45,116 nt of DNA from Lachnospiraceae bacterium (GCA_017521195.1 JAFXGP010000079.1:1-45116), one strand, 5' to 3'. Positions 17,949 through 27,419 are shown, counted from the stretch's first letter. Notes: generated by a model not told the origin, from the sequence alone. Numbers and translations are program-made.

Positions 17949-18488
17949 CTATTTTGTATCCTTCATTACGTCTTTATTCTTAATTAAGTAATCAATCAAA
18001 GAGATAATTGTTAATGCTACCGCAATCCACATAACTGCCTGAGTTACAATATCAAAAACACCACCAAGATCAGCAATCATAAGACAAATCATTACCATCT
18101 GGAAAACAGTTTTGAATTTTCCCCAGTAGCTTGCCGCGATTACTACATTATTATCGGAAGCAATTAATCTGAAACCGCTGATAATAAATTCACGGCTCAT
18201 AATTATAATAACTACCCATGCAGGAATTGATCCCATTTCCACAAGACAAATCATAGCTGCACAAACCAATAATTTATCCGCCAGCGGATCCATAAATTTT
18301 CCAAAGTTAGTTACCAAATTATATTTTCTTGCAAGATATCCATCCACAAAATCTGTCATGCTTGCCACTATAAAAAGTGCCAGAGCAATCCATTTTCCTG
18401 CCGGAACTGCAGCACCTGCAAGCATAACAACTACAAAAGGTACAATCATTATCATTCTAAGAATTGTTAATTTATTCGGTAAATTCAT
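17949..18488 (-). CDS. pgsA: CDP-diacylglycerol-glycerol-3-phosphate 3-phosphatidyltransferase
   Basis: Makes phosphatidylglycerol phosphate, the first committed step toward phosphatidylglycerol and cardiolipin, in the membrane. The CDP-alcohol phosphatidyltransferase signature D-x2-D-G-x2-A-R-x8-G-x3-D-x3-D is complete (near 46-71). Several hydrophobic helices follow. Translation probably starts at ATG 18486-18488 (MNLPNKLTILRM), nine bases after AGGAG; the frame also has TTG two codons earlier, too close to that site. The start overlaps the end of rimO (stop at 18472), indicating translational coupling. Length is about 179 residues. Confidence 0.95.
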   Translation of the reverse strand: MNLPNKLTILRMIMIVPFVVVMLAGAAVPAGKWIALALFIVASMTDFVDGYLARKYNLVTNFGKFMDPLADKLLVCAAMICLVEMGSIPAWVVIIIMSREFIISGFRLIASDNNVVIAASYWGKFKTVFQMVMICLMIADLGGVFDIVTQAVMWIAVALTIISLIDYLIKNKDVMKDTK

Positions 18489-19815
18489 CTTCAATTTCTC
18501 CTATCAAATCGTATTCATATGAACCGGTAATCACCACCGGAACAAAGTCTCCGGTCATAAGATTTTTGCCGGTATTTACAAAAACATATCCATCCACATT
18601 TGGTGCGTCTTTGTAGCTTCTTCCTACGTAAGCATTTTCGTCTGCAACTTTTCCTTCAATCATAACCATCAGTTTCTGACCAATCATTGCATCCGCTTTA
18701 TCGTAAGCAATTTCCTGCTGTAATTCCATAATTTCAGCTCTTCTGTCTTCCTTAACTTCCTCTTCAATCTGATCTGACATCATAGCTGCCGGAGTATCTT
18801 CTTCCGGTGAATAGGTGAAGACACCCAAACGGTCAAACTCCAGGTCATCCACAAAATGCATTACCGCTTCATGGTCTTCTTCTGTTTCTCCCGGGAATCC
18901 GCTGATTAAAGTAGTTCTAAGACAGATATCAGGAATCTCTGTTCTAAGTTTGTCTACTATATCACGAAGCTGCTGCTCATTGGTTCTTCTTCCCATTCTC
19001 TTTAACACTGCATCAGAACCATGCTGAATCGGAATATCCAGATAATGACATACTTTGTCATTTCTCTTAATGGCATCAATCAATTCGTCGGTTACTTCTT
19101 CCGGATAACAGTACAAAATACGAATCCAATACAAACCACGAATTTCATTTAACTTATCCAATAATTCCGGTAAAGCTTTTCTTCCGTATAAATCCTGTCC
19201 GTAAAGTGTAGTTTCCTGAGCTACCAAAATAATTTCTTTTACTCCCTGCTCCACAAGTTCCTTTGCTTCTTTAATCAAAGCTTCCATCGGAACACTTCGG
19301 AAATTACCACGAATTTTGGGAATAATACAGTAAGTACAATGTTTATCGCAACCTTCTGCAATCTTCATATATGCATAATGCCCACCGGTTGTCATAATTC
19401 TCTTTTTACCATATACCGGTTGACGGTTAATGTCATCAATATGCTTTAATCCCACTGCCTGTCCGTCCAAAACTTCTTTGACAGCTTCCGCAATCCGGTC
19501 AATAGCAGTAGTTCCGAGAATACAATCTACTTCCGGGATTTCTGTCTGAATTTCTTCCTTATATCTCTGCGCCAGACATCCTGTAACTACCAGAGCTTTT
19601 AAAGTTCCCTGTTTCTTCAATTCTGCCATTTCCAAAATAGTATTAATACTCTCTTCCTTAGCATCATTAATAAAACAACAAGTGTTAACTACTATTACTT
19701 CTGCCTCGTATTCGTCGTCTGTAAAAGTAAATCCTTCCTGTGACAACTGCCCCAGCATCATCTCTGTGTCTACCAGATTTTTATCACATCCTAATGATAT
19801 AAATAAAATCTTCAT
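18472..19815 (-). CDS. rimO: ribosomal protein S12 methylthiotransferase RimO
   Basis: Radical SAM enzyme that adds a methylthio group to the conserved aspartate of ribosomal protein S12. It has the N-terminal methylthiotransferase domain with Cys10, Cys46 and Cys80 for one 4Fe-4S cluster, the radical SAM motif C156-x3-C160-x2-C163 in EGCDKHCTYCIIP, and a C-terminal TRAM domain (about 375-447). The LGCDKNLVDTEMM start separates it from MiaB. The length of 447 residues is normal. ATG at 19813-19815 has an AGAAAGG site. rpoZ lies upstream, with terminator-like hairpins between. Confidence 0.96.
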   Translation of the reverse strand: MKILFISLGCDKNLVDTEMMLGQLSQEGFTFTDDEYEAEVIVVNTCCFINDAKEESINTILEMAELKKQGTLKALVVTGCLAQRYKEEIQTEIPEVDCILGTTAIDRIAEAVKEVLDGQAVGLKHIDDINRQPVYGKKRIMTTGGHYAYMKIAEGCDKHCTYCIIPKIRGNFRSVPMEALIKEAKELVEQGVKEIILVAQETTLYGQDLYGRKALPELLDKLNEIRGLYWIRILYCYPEEVTDELIDAIKRNDKVCHYLDIPIQHGSDAVLKRMGRRTNEQQLRDIVDKLRTEIPDICLRTTLISGFPGETEEDHEAVMHFVDDLEFDRLGVFTYSPEEDTPAAMMSDQIEEEVKEDRRAEIMELQQEIAYDKADAMIGQKLMVMIEGKVADENAYVGRSYKDAPNVDGYVFVNTGKNLMTGDFVPVVITGSYEYDLIGEIEDEFTE

Positions 19816-19859
19816 ATATCATAACCTTTCTCATAATAAAATGTATTCATCGCGGAGCT

Positions 19860-19900
19860 CTTGTCCGCCGGGACAAGAAAAGAGCCCCAAAGGGACTCTT
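19860..19900 (-). terminator. rpoZ-rimO intergenic hairpins
   Basis: Two stems are packed just after rpoZ: AAGAG-CCC/GGG-CTCTT (19880-19900) and CTTGTCC/GGACAAG (19860-19877). On the minus strand the first is followed by TTTTCTTG. This fits a leaky terminator that reduces transcription from the yicC-rpoZ part into rimO-pgsA-cinA. Confidence 0.6.
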
Positions 19901-19905
19901 AATTT

Positions 19906-20139
19906 CTATTCATCTTCGCTTAAAATCTTGATTTCACCTTTGTTTAATTCTTCTACTGCGATAGAAAGCGGCTTATCTACAGATGCATATACCAATGGTT
20001 CATCTCCGTCGATAATCTGTCTTGCTCTTTTTGCAATTGCCATTACAATAGAATATCTGCTGTTTACAACTTTAGCTTCTCCTGGTTCTACCCCACTGTT
20101 TGCTACCTGGATTAAATCGGAATAAGATGGATGTAACAT
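19906..20139 (-). CDS. rpoZ: RNA polymerase omega subunit
   Basis: Small subunit (77 residues) that helps fold and hold the beta-prime subunit. The core motif is visible as NSRYSIVMAIAKRARQI near 26-42, preceded by the MLHPSY start common in clostridia. ATG at 20137-20139 lies one base from the gmk stop, and its AGGAG site sits within the last codons of gmk, so the genes are coupled. The order gmk-rpoZ is conserved in Firmicutes. Confidence 0.95.
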   Translation of the reverse strand: MLHPSYSDLIQVANSGVEPGEAKVVNSRYSIVMAIAKRARQIIDGDEPLVYASVDKPLSIAVEELNKGEIKILSEDE

Positions 20140-20140
20140 T

Positions 20141-20794
20141 TTATTTTTCTCCTTTCACTAAGCTTGTCAGCTCTGTTCTGATATTTTCAATAAGTTTTTC
20201 ATAATTCACAGGGTTATACTGTGTCTGAATTGCTTCGTGTGTTTTAGTAAGTAACTCATGAAGTTCTTTCACACATGTATCTAAATCATCATTGATGATA
20301 ATATAGTCGTATCCTTCAATTCCCACAGCTTCTTCCTCAGCACGCTGCAGTCTTTGATTAATAACCTCTTCTGTTTCTGTTCCTCTTCCCACCAATCGCT
20401 GGTGTAATACCGCAATGCTTGGAGGCATTACAAACAAAAGTATTGCATCCGGGAACTGTTCTTTTACTTTCATCGCCCCCTGGATTTCAATTTCAAGAAT
20501 TACGTCTTTTCCTGCTTCTAACTGTTTTTCTACATAATCCTTAGGTGTTCCGTAATAATTGCCACAATACTGGGCATGTTCAATAAAACCACCTTGTTTA
20601 ATTTTATCTTCAAATTGTTCTCTTGTGGAGAAAAAATACTCTCTTCCGTCTACTTCTCCTTCACGCGGTGCACGTGTTGTCATGGAGATGGACAATGCAT
20701 ACTGTTCATAATCTTCCAGCAGCTTTTTCATCAAAGTACCTTTTCCCGCCCCGGAAAATCCGGAGATAACAATTAAAAGTCCTTTATGATTCAT
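20141..20794 (-). CDS. gmk: guanylate kinase
   Basis: Phosphorylates GMP to GDP with ATP. The P-loop is GFSGAGKGT near 13-21, the GMP-binding region includes [21 protein letters not shown], and the lid follows near 130-150. The 217-residue length fits. Its start overlaps the end of remA by 11 bases, so translation is coupled. It is part of the yicC-remA-gmk-rpoZ core of the cluster. Confidence 0.97.
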   Translation of the reverse strand: MNHKGLLIVISGFSGAGKGTLMKKLLEDYEQYALSISMTTRAPREGEVDGREYFFSTREQFEDKIKQGGFIEHAQYCGNYYGTPKDYVEKQLEAGKDVILEIEIQGAMKVKEQFPDAILLFVMPPSIAVLHQRLVGRGTETEEVINQRLQRAEEEAVGIEGYDYIIINDDLDTCVKELHELLTKTHEAIQTQYNPVNYEKLIENIRTELTSLVKGEK

Positions 20795-21044
20795 CTTCTC
20801 CTACCCTTTCTGACTGCACTCGGTTGCCTATTGTTTCCGGAAGCAGGGCTGATAACACGACCTGATTATCTTCCATCACCAAAACAGCTTTGGTCTTACG
20901 ACCACAAGTTGCGTCAATCGCGGTTCCTTTCTCTTTTGCATTCTGAATCAGCCTTTTAATAGGTGCCGACTCAGGACTAACTACTGCGATAATCTTATTT
21001 GTATTTACCAAATTACCGTAGCCGATATGAATAAACTGGTTCAT
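20784..21044 (-). CDS. remA: extracellular matrix regulator RemA (DUF370)
   Basis: DNA-binding protein of 86 residues. In Bacillus subtilis RemA activates biofilm matrix and osmoprotection genes. The family block [21 protein letters not shown] is at 4-24, followed by a short basic region with CGRKTKAV. The site GAGGAT precedes ATG at 21042-21044. It lies between yicC and gmk, its common position in Firmicutes. Whether it controls matrix genes in this organism is not visible. Confidence 0.92.
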   Translation of the reverse strand: MNQFIHIGYGNLVNTNKIIAVVSPESAPIKRLIQNAKEKGTAIDATCGRKTKAVLVMEDNQVVLSALLPETIGNRVQSERVGEDES

Positions 21045-21090
21045 ATATCCTCACTGTTTTTTATATTAAACTCGCCAATTTTTTCCGGGC

Positions 21091-21969
21091 TTATTCAATA
21101 TTCTGAATCTGTTCTCTTACCTTTTCGATTTCTGTTTTTAATTCAATGGCACGATTAGAAATCTCAAGATCGTTAGCTTTGGAAAGAATCGTATTAGCTT
21201 CACGGTTCATTTCCTGTGCAATAAAGTCTAACTTTCTACCCATGCTGCCACCTGCCTGAAGTGTTGCTTTGGTAGTCTCGATATGACTCTTCAAACGTAC
21301 AATTTCTTCATCCACACATACTTTATCCGCAAAAATAGTTACTTCCATCAAAAGTCTGTTTTCATCTACTTTTACATCAGCAAGTAAATCTTTTACCCTA
21401 TCTTCTAATTTCTGCTTATATTCTGCAATAATCTGCGGAGAACGTTCCTGAATGAAATCTACATGAGATAACATTCCGTCCAGTTTGGAAATCAAATCAT
21501 TACGAAGGTTTTCACCTTCTTTGATTCTGGTTTCTACAAAACCTTCTGCAGCTCCTTTAATAGCTTTTTCCAACGTCTTCCAAATACCTTCTTCATCAAT
21601 GGCAACTTCTTCCATGGTAAACACTTCCGGATAACGGGAAAGTGTAGAAACACAGATATCATTATCCAGTGTAAATTCTTCTGCCATATCCTTTAAGTAT
21701 TTTAAATATTCAGCTGCAATTTCTTTGTTATATTTAATACTTACGTTGTTTTCTGTCATATCCTCGTAAGTAATAAACATATCAACTTTACCACGTTGAA
21801 TATAGTCCTTTAACAGGGCACGAATGGCAGATTCAAAGAAATTCAACTTCTTTGGCATCTTAATATTCACGTCCAGATATCTATGATTTACAGATTTCAT
21901 CTCTACTGTAAATTTGCGATCATTTTCACTAACTTCACATCTTCCGAAGCCTGTCATGCTTTTAATCAT
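21091..21969 (-). CDS. yicC: YicC/YloC family endoribonuclease
   Basis: Endoribonuclease of the YicC family, linked to RNA decay. The N-terminal signature MIKSMTGFGRCE is followed by SVNHRYLDVNIKMPK near 27-41. The C-terminal DUF1732 domain ends with MGRKLDFIAQEMNREANTI. The length of 292 residues is normal. ATG at 21967-21969 has a GAGGATT site. It is the first gene of the cluster that runs leftward through remA and gmk. Confidence 0.93.
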   Translation of the reverse strand: MIKSMTGFGRCEVSENDRKFTVEMKSVNHRYLDVNIKMPKKLNFFESAIRALLKDYIQRGKVDMFITYEDMTENNVSIKYNKEIAAEYLKYLKDMAEEFTLDNDICVSTLSRYPEVFTMEEVAIDEEGIWKTLEKAIKGAAEGFVETRIKEGENLRNDLISKLDGMLSHVDFIQERSPQIIAEYKQKLEDRVKDLLADVKVDENRLLMEVTIFADKVCVDEEIVRLKSHIETTKATLQAGGSMGRKLDFIAQEMNREANTILSKANDLEISNRAIELKTEIEKVREQIQNIE

Positions 21970-22041
21970 CGTATCTAATCCTCGTTTTCGTTTGTTTCAG
22001 CCCCATATCGCGAACTTCTCCTCATTATAATTCATTTATAA

Positions 22042-22077
22042 AAGGGCGTCAAGTGATTTGATTCACGTAACGCCCCT
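22042..22077 (-). terminator. terminator of the flavoenzyme operon
   Basis: AAGGGCGTCAAGTGA and TCACGTAACGCCCCTT pair with small mismatches. On the minus strand the stem is followed by TTTTATAAAT. It is 48 bases after the stop of the downstream flavoenzyme gene. Confidence 0.75.
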
Positions 22078-22124
22078 TGCTTCTAAATATTCTTATTTCA
22101 CTTTTATGGTTTTTTCACAGTATC

Positions 22125-24074
22125 TTATGCCAAATCTTTTGCCACAGTATAACCCTGTGTAATGGCATCTTTGATATTTCCTACTTTGCAGCCATCACCG
22201 ATTAAATGATAGGTTACACCTGCTTCTTTTAACATATCTTCTACTGTACTTTCAATGTGGTAACCGTTAGCAAATACTAAGGTATCGGCATCGGAAATTA
22301 CATATTCCTGTCCGCCCTGTTCATATTTGATTTCTGTTTCCGTTACTTCCGTGACTTTGGCAAGACATTCCATACGGACACCTTTGTCCATAAGTCTCTG
22401 CACTACTACACTTCGTCCTGCACCGGATTCAGTCAACATAACTTCCTGTGCCATTTCTAAAATAGTGATATCACGGTTACGAACAAATCTGTCGTTTACG
22501 ATTGGAGCAAGGTAATCTGCCAATTCACATCCTACGCTACCGCCACCGATGATGACAATCTTTCTACCTGGGAACTGTCTTCCGGCTAAGATATCATCCG
22601 CAGTCATCCACTGTTTGAAGCCTGTGAAAGCTCCGATTACATTGGCTTTTGCACCTGTACCGGCAATCACTTCATAACCTTTGAATTCACCTTCCAGCAT
22701 TTCTTTGGTTACCGGAGTGTTCAAACGAACTTCCACACCGGATTTTTCCAAACGATTCGCCATGTATTTAATCACTTTGGTTAAATCCTGTTTACCGATT
22801 GGTACTGCTGCCAAACGAGCCAACCCGCCAAGTTCTTCCGTTGCTTCACAAAGAACCACTTCATGTCCTTTTTTCTTGGCAACGAATGCAGCTTCCATAC
22901 CTGCCACACCGCCACCGATAACAAGAACCTTTTTACTTTCAGCAGCAGGCTGAAGAGTATCTTCATTCTCCAATTCAAAGGACGGATTAATCGTACAGGC
23001 AACACGTTTCCCAAACATGATACCGTTTAAGCAACGTAAGCATCCGATACAGGGACGGATTTCATCTTCTCTTCCTTCATATACTTTATTTACAAATTCA
23101 GGTTCACAAAGGTTAGCACGTCCCATCATGCAGGCATCCGTCATACCGTTAGCAATCATTTCATCTGCAATCCATGCTTCCGTAATACGACCTACGGTAG
23201 CTACAGGAATATTTACCTGTGCTTTGATGTAACGGGCAAGTTCTGCGTGAGATCCCATTTTGGTTCCGGACGCCGGAATCGCACTACCACGTTTGATCGT
23301 TGTACCACCGGAAACATGAAGCATATCCGCTCCTGCTTTTTCAAACTGTTTTGCAATGTATGTTGCATCATTGATATTCAATCCGCCATCGCTGTACTCA
23401 TCACCGGAAATACGAACATCTATGATAAAGTCTTCTCCGCAGACTCTTCTTACTTCCGCAATAACTTCCAAAGGGAATTTCAGTCTTCCGTTAATGTCTC
23501 CGCCATATTCATCAGTACGTTTGTTATAAAGTGGGGATAAGAATCCGCCTAACAAACCGTGGGCATGAGCCGCATGGATTTCTACACCATCACCGCCTGC
23601 TTTTTTCACACGAAGGGCAGCCTCCCCAAACTGACGGGTAATTGTCTTAATCTCTTCTTTTGTTACCGGTCTTGGAGCTTCTTTGGCATAATATGGTCCT
23701 ACATTGGATGGTGCAATCAGTCTTGGTGTTCCCGGAATCGGGAATGACATATATGCCGGATGGAATAACTGCGGTAATAAAATAGTTCCATATTTATGTA
23801 CTTCATCAAACAATTTTTTCCAACCTTCAATAAAGGAATCGTCATAAATAGACATATCTCCCGGAAGGTAAACATAAGTCGGTTCTACCGTTACCACTTC
23901 GGAAACGATAAGACCCACACCACCTTTGGCTCTGGCACCATAGTGCTGAATGAGTTCTTCTGTTACATAACCTTTATTTGCAAGGTTGGTGGAAATCGGC
24001 GGCATGAAGATTCGGTTTTTAACATCTCTCTTCCCAATCTTGATAGGTTGGAATAAATGATTATATTTGTGCAT
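22125..24074 (-). CDS. NADH:flavin oxidoreductase, enoate reductase/BaiH-like
   Basis: A 649-residue FMN, 4Fe-4S and FAD enzyme of the 2,4-dienoyl-CoA reductase/enoate reductase group. The N-terminal old-yellow-enzyme barrel covers about 1-335, with HAAHAHGLLGGFLSP at 168-182 then NKRTDEYGG. The Fe-S cysteines are C342, C345, C348 and C360. The FAD site is GGGVAG near 387, and a second nucleotide site GGGSVG lies near 510. The VSGGTT segment near 254 recalls BaiH. Substrates in the family range from cinnamate-type acids to steroid enones and dienoyl-CoA, so I give no specific substrate. ATG at 24072-24074 has an AAAGGA site. It is the second gene of a pair with 24137-26161. Confidence 0.88.
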   Translation of the reverse strand: MHKYNHLFQPIKIGKRDVKNRIFMPPISTNLANKGYVTEELIQHYGARAKGGVGLIVSEVVTVEPTYVYLPGDMSIYDDSFIEGWKKLFDEVHKYGTILLPQLFHPAYMSFPIPGTPRLIAPSNVGPYYAKEAPRPVTKEEIKTITRQFGEAALRVKKAGGDGVEIHAAHAHGLLGGFLSPLYNKRTDEYGGDINGRLKFPLEVIAEVRRVCGEDFIIDVRISGDEYSDGGLNINDATYIAKQFEKAGADMLHVSGGTTIKRGSAIPASGTKMGSHAELARYIKAQVNIPVATVGRITEAWIADEMIANGMTDACMMGRANLCEPEFVNKVYEGREDEIRPCIGCLRCLNGIMFGKRVACTINPSFELENEDTLQPAAESKKVLVIGGGVAGMEAAFVAKKKGHEVVLCEATEELGGLARLAAVPIGKQDLTKVIKYMANRLEKSGVEVRLNTPVTKEMLEGEFKGYEVIAGTGAKANVIGAFTGFKQWMTADDILAGRQFPGRKIVIIGGGSVGCELADYLAPIVNDRFVRNRDITILEMAQEVMLTESGAGRSVVVQRLMDKGVRMECLAKVTEVTETEIKYEQGGQEYVISDADTLVFANGYHIESTVEDMLKEAGVTYHLIGDGCKVGNIKDAITQGYTVAKDLA

Positions 24075-24101
24075 GTTAATCAGTCCTTTCTAAAAAGACG
24101 G

Positions 24102-24121
24102 GACCACGTTCCCGCGGTCCA
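24102..24121 (-). terminator. attenuator-like hairpin between the two flavoenzymes
   Basis: On the minus strand GGACCGCG, a four-base loop and CGTGGTCC form a GC-rich stem with one wobble pair, followed by CGTCTTTTTAG. It lies between the stop of the first gene and the ribosome site of the second, so part of the transcripts may end here. Confidence 0.6.
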
Positions 24122-24136
24122 GCCTTGTGTTTTATA

Positions 24137-26161
24137 TTATAATTCGTTTGCTGCTTTGTATCCTGTGCGGATTGCTTCTGCAATACTTGCTGTTCTTTCA
24201 CCGGAACAGTCTCCTACATAAACAACCGGTGTAGTAACGCCTTCTACGTCAAATACATTTTTCTTAGAACCTACAGCCATAACTACCATATCGCAATCGA
24301 TAGTAATATCTTTTTCTTCTTTGGTATCGGTAGCTAAAATCTGTTTTCCGTCATTTTCGATACTGTTTACCTTTGTATTTACATACTGTTTTACATCATT
24401 CTTAGCAAAATCAGCCATGATAATTGGTAAAATTGTGCTGGATTCACCATTAGCAATCTTATCCATCATTTCGATTACAGATACTTTACAGCCTTTTTCT
24501 ACAAGATATTCTGCTGTTTCTGTACCTACTAAACCACCGCCAATAACTGCGCAGTGTCCGGACACTTCTACTTTTCCTGCAAGAACATCCCAGGAAGAAA
24601 CTACATTAGCAGAATCCGTACCATTGATTGGAAGTACAATATCCTGAGCTCCTACTGCTACGATAACAGCATCTGCTGCATTCATAATATCTTTGGTAAC
24701 TTCTGTATTTAAGTGAACATTTACACCAAGTCCCGGTAAAATTGCATCATAGTATTCAATACTACGTAAGATTTCATCTTTTCTTGGCGGAACTGCTGCC
24801 AAATGAATCTGTCCGCCGATTTTGTCAGCTTTTTCATAAATATTAACTTTATGTCCACGGATTGCTGCTACTCTTGCGGCTTCTAAGCCTGCAATACCTG
24901 CACCTACGATAACTACGTTTTTCTTATCTTCTGCCGGTTTGATAGAGATAGTAGCTTCATCACCATTTTCTGCGTTAAGTACACAAGAAATATAGCGACG
25001 ACCCTGAATAGCATCTACACAACCTTTGTTACAGTTGAGACATTCACGGATCGGTTCATCTCTTTCTACTTTTAATGCGATGTCAGAATCACATAATAAG
25101 GAACGGCCGTAACCAATCATATCTGCATCGCCGTTAGCAAGAATTTCTTCTCCGTTTGCTACGGAAACAACACGTCCGACAGTTGCAATCGGAACGTTAA
25201 CCACTGCTTTTACTTTCTTAGCTGCGCCTAAAGTCCAGTTGTAAGGCATAGTTCCCATTGGTGGAATGGTGTCACCCATATTACCTGTATGATTCGCCTG
25301 TGCAACCTGAATCATGTCTACGCCTGCTTTTTCCAATTCTTTTGCAAATTCTACTGCTTCGTCTTCTAAGAGACCACCTTTACCACGTAAGCTTCCGTCA
25401 GGATTAACTGTGATAACAGGAAGTTTGTATTCAATCATAAGAGTTGGAGCAGCTTCTTTAATTGCTGCAACTACTTCTAATGCATAACGGATACGATTTT
25501 CAAATGCTCCGCCGTATTCATCTGTTCTGTGATTTAAAAGAGTGGAACATAAGGAACCAAGTAAACGGTCACCATGAACTTCGATAGCATCAATGCCTGC
25601 TTCCATTGCTCTTCTTGCACTGTCAGCAATTGCCTGTTTAATCTGATTTAACTGATCTACGCTTGCTTCAGATACAAAGTGCTGCATGTCATGATGCAAT
25701 TTAGCATATGCTTCTTTTCCTAATTTTCCGGATTCAGCCATTTTAGCTCCGAAGGTTTCCATATCACCGGCCGCTTTTGCTTTTTCCGCTTCCATCGCTG
25801 CCATTCTGGATGCCATAATCATTCTTCCAACACCCGGAACATCATATTCCGGATGGAATAACTGTAATGCTAATTTACAATCATATGTATGAAGTGCATC
25901 TGCTAATTTCTTAAATGCAGGAATCTGACGGTCATCAAACAACTTTGGTGTTGGTGATGCTGTATTTACCGGTGCAACGTCACCGATTACGATGTAAGAA
26001 GCTCCCCCTTTTGCAAGTCTTTCATAAAATGCAAAACTTCTGTCACCAATGGAACCGTCACGTTCCTCATAACCTGTGGTTAATGGCGGAAACATAATAC
26101 GGTTTTTGAAAGTTAAATTACCTACTTTCAGAGGTTTTAATAATAAAGATTCTTTGCCCAT
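24137..26161 (-). CDS. NADH:flavin oxidoreductase with helical insert, enoate reductase-like
   Basis: Second enzyme of the same FMN/Fe-S/FAD architecture, about 674 residues. The barrel is interrupted at roughly 115-170 by an Ala/Met/Lys-rich helical insert (start near SRMAAMEAEKAKAAGDM), absent from its neighbour. The substrate region reads EVHGDRLLGSLCSTLLN instead of HAAH-type, so its specificity must differ. The Fe-S cysteines fall at about 374, 377, 381 and 393, then VIVGAGIAGLEAAR for FAD and VIGGGLVGTETAE for NADH. The frame opens at ATG 26168-26170, but that codon abuts the site AGAAGGGGG. ATG at 26159-26161 (MGKESLLLKPLKVG) is nine bases away and is used here. The function is unknown beyond enone or enoate reduction. 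Confidence 0.86.
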   Translation of the reverse strand: MGKESLLLKPLKVGNLTFKNRIMFPPLTTGYEERDGSIGDRSFAFYERLAKGGASYIVIGDVAPVNTASPTPKLFDDRQIPAFKKLADALHTYDCKLALQLFHPEYDVPGVGRMIMASRMAAMEAEKAKAAGDMETFGAKMAESGKLGKEAYAKLHHDMQHFVSEASVDQLNQIKQAIADSARRAMEAGIDAIEVHGDRLLGSLCSTLLNHRTDEYGGAFENRIRYALEVVAAIKEAAPTLMIEYKLPVITVNPDGSLRGKGGLLEDEAVEFAKELEKAGVDMIQVAQANHTGNMGDTIPPMGTMPYNWTLGAAKKVKAVVNVPIATVGRVVSVANGEEILANGDADMIGYGRSLLCDSDIALKVERDEPIRECLNCNKGCVDAIQGRRYISCVLNAENGDEATISIKPAEDKKNVVIVGAGIAGLEAARVAAIRGHKVNIYEKADKIGGQIHLAAVPPRKDEILRSIEYYDAILPGLGVNVHLNTEVTKDIMNAADAVIVAVGAQDIVLPINGTDSANVVSSWDVLAGKVEVSGHCAVIGGGLVGTETAEYLVEKGCKVSVIEMMDKIANGESSTILPIIMADFAKNDVKQYVNTKVNSIENDGKQILATDTKEEKDITIDCDMVVMAVGSKKNVFDVEGVTTPVVYVGDCSGERTASIAEAIRTGYKAANEL

Positions 26162-26254
26162 CGCAAACATCCCCCTTCTCTCTTTTTACAATGTTTATAG
26201 CTAATTTCATTTTATCATTTTTTACTATATATGAGAAGTGCTACTTCTTTGTTT

Positions 26255-27382
26255 TTAATCTATAAACTCTACAAACACCTGATTGCTGACATCAATTCCT
26301 TGCAAAGTTAAAGCATATCTGTCGGTTTCCTGATGATACCGCAACAACCCTTGTTTTTCTAACTTGGCAATCTGTGTTCCGTAAACTTCCTTTAAAGATT
26401 TCCCAAATTGTTGTTCAAATTCCAAACAACTGATTCCTTCCATCATACGAAGTCCCAGAAACATAAATTCTTCCATTTGATCTTGTATGGAGAGTTCTTC
26501 CTTTTCTGTCCTCCAATTTAGTTTCAAATACTCCGCAAGTTCACTTACATTGCTGCTTCTGACATTGGACAGCAACGAGGCAGCCCCCAGTCCCAGTCCC
26601 AGATAATCCTTTCTCTTCCAATAACCCACATTATGCTTACACTCATATCCTTTTAAAGCATAATTGGAAATCTCATAACGATGATATCCGTATTCTTCCA
26701 ACAGAGTTCTTGTCATTTCATACATTCTGCGGTCTGTGATTTCGTCAGGAAGCTTGGAATTATCCTCACCAAACCATTCATAAAATTGAGTACCTTCTTC
26801 TATAATGAGACTATAGGCAGAAATATGCTCCGGTTTCAGGGCAAGCACCTTTCTCAAAGTACTCTCATAACTTTCCAAAGTCTGTCCCGGCAAAGCGGAC
26901 ATCAAGTCTATATTTACATTAGAAAAGTCCAATTCCCGCACCTGCTTCCAAGTATTTTCAAACACTTCCCAAGTATGAATTCTTCCCAAAACCCTCAATT
27001 CTTCATTGTTAGCAGACTGAAGTCCGATACTTAAACGGTTAATCCCGTACTCTTTATAAGCTTTCAATTTTTCCAAACTCACGGTTCCCGGATTTACTTC
27101 CATGGAAATCTCTGCCTCCGCAAGTACCCGAAATTCCTGTCTTACCGTCTCCATAATTCTTTTCATCTGCTCTGCCGAGAGCAGGGACGGTGTACCACCG
27201 CCAAAGAAAATAGTATCTACAATTTTATCTTTATATAGTTTTGCCTTTTGTACTATTTCCATACACAAAACTTCTACATATTCCTGTCTGGTTTCCTCCT
27301 TGCAAGGCGCAGACAAAAAATCACAATAATGGCACTTTTTCACACAAAATGGAATGTGCAGGTATAAACTTAATCGGTTCAT
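26255..27382 (-). CDS. hemW: HemW, radical SAM heme chaperone (HemN-like)
   Basis: Member of the HemN/HemW radical SAM family, 375 residues. The motif is C13-x3-C17-x2-C20 in HIPFCVKKCHYCDF, with Asp-Phe following as in HemW rather than the Cys-x-Cys of true coproporphyrinogen dehydrogenase (HemN). FFGGGTPSLL is near 60-69, and the C-terminal HemN domain ends the protein. HemW binds heme and is thought to insert it into target proteins. ATG at 27380-27382 is preceded by GGGAGCGG. The gene is divergent from rqcH, sharing a 134-base gap. No other heme gene is near. Confidence 0.92.
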   Translation of the reverse strand: MNRLSLYLHIPFCVKKCHYCDFLSAPCKEETRQEYVEVLCMEIVQKAKLYKDKIVDTIFFGGGTPSLLSAEQMKRIMETVRQEFRVLAEAEISMEVNPGTVSLEKLKAYKEYGINRLSIGLQSANNEELRVLGRIHTWEVFENTWKQVRELDFSNVNIDLMSALPGQTLESYESTLRKVLALKPEHISAYSLIIEEGTQFYEWFGEDNSKLPDEITDRRMYEMTRTLLEEYGYHRYEISNYALKGYECKHNVGYWKRKDYLGLGLGAASLLSNVRSSNVSELAEYLKLNWRTEKEELSIQDQMEEFMFLGLRMMEGISCLEFEQQFGKSLKEVYGTQIAKLEKQGLLRYHQETDRYALTLQGIDVSNQVFVEFID

Positions 27383-27419
27383 TTATTACACCGCTCCCGT
27401 AAACTTTCATCATTACATA

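Noticed and set aside
22125..26161. Naming the two flavoenzymes BaiH and BaiCD
   Set aside because: No other bai gene (baiA, baiB, baiE, baiF, baiG) is in the window, and the domain order is shared by many enoate, dienoyl-CoA and steroid reductases. Sequence alone does not support a bile-acid role.
26255..27382. Annotation as oxygen-independent coproporphyrinogen III oxidase (HemN)
   Set aside because: The motif lacks the extra cysteine (C-x-C) after the radical SAM triad, so HemW is the better call. No other heme synthesis genes are present nearby.
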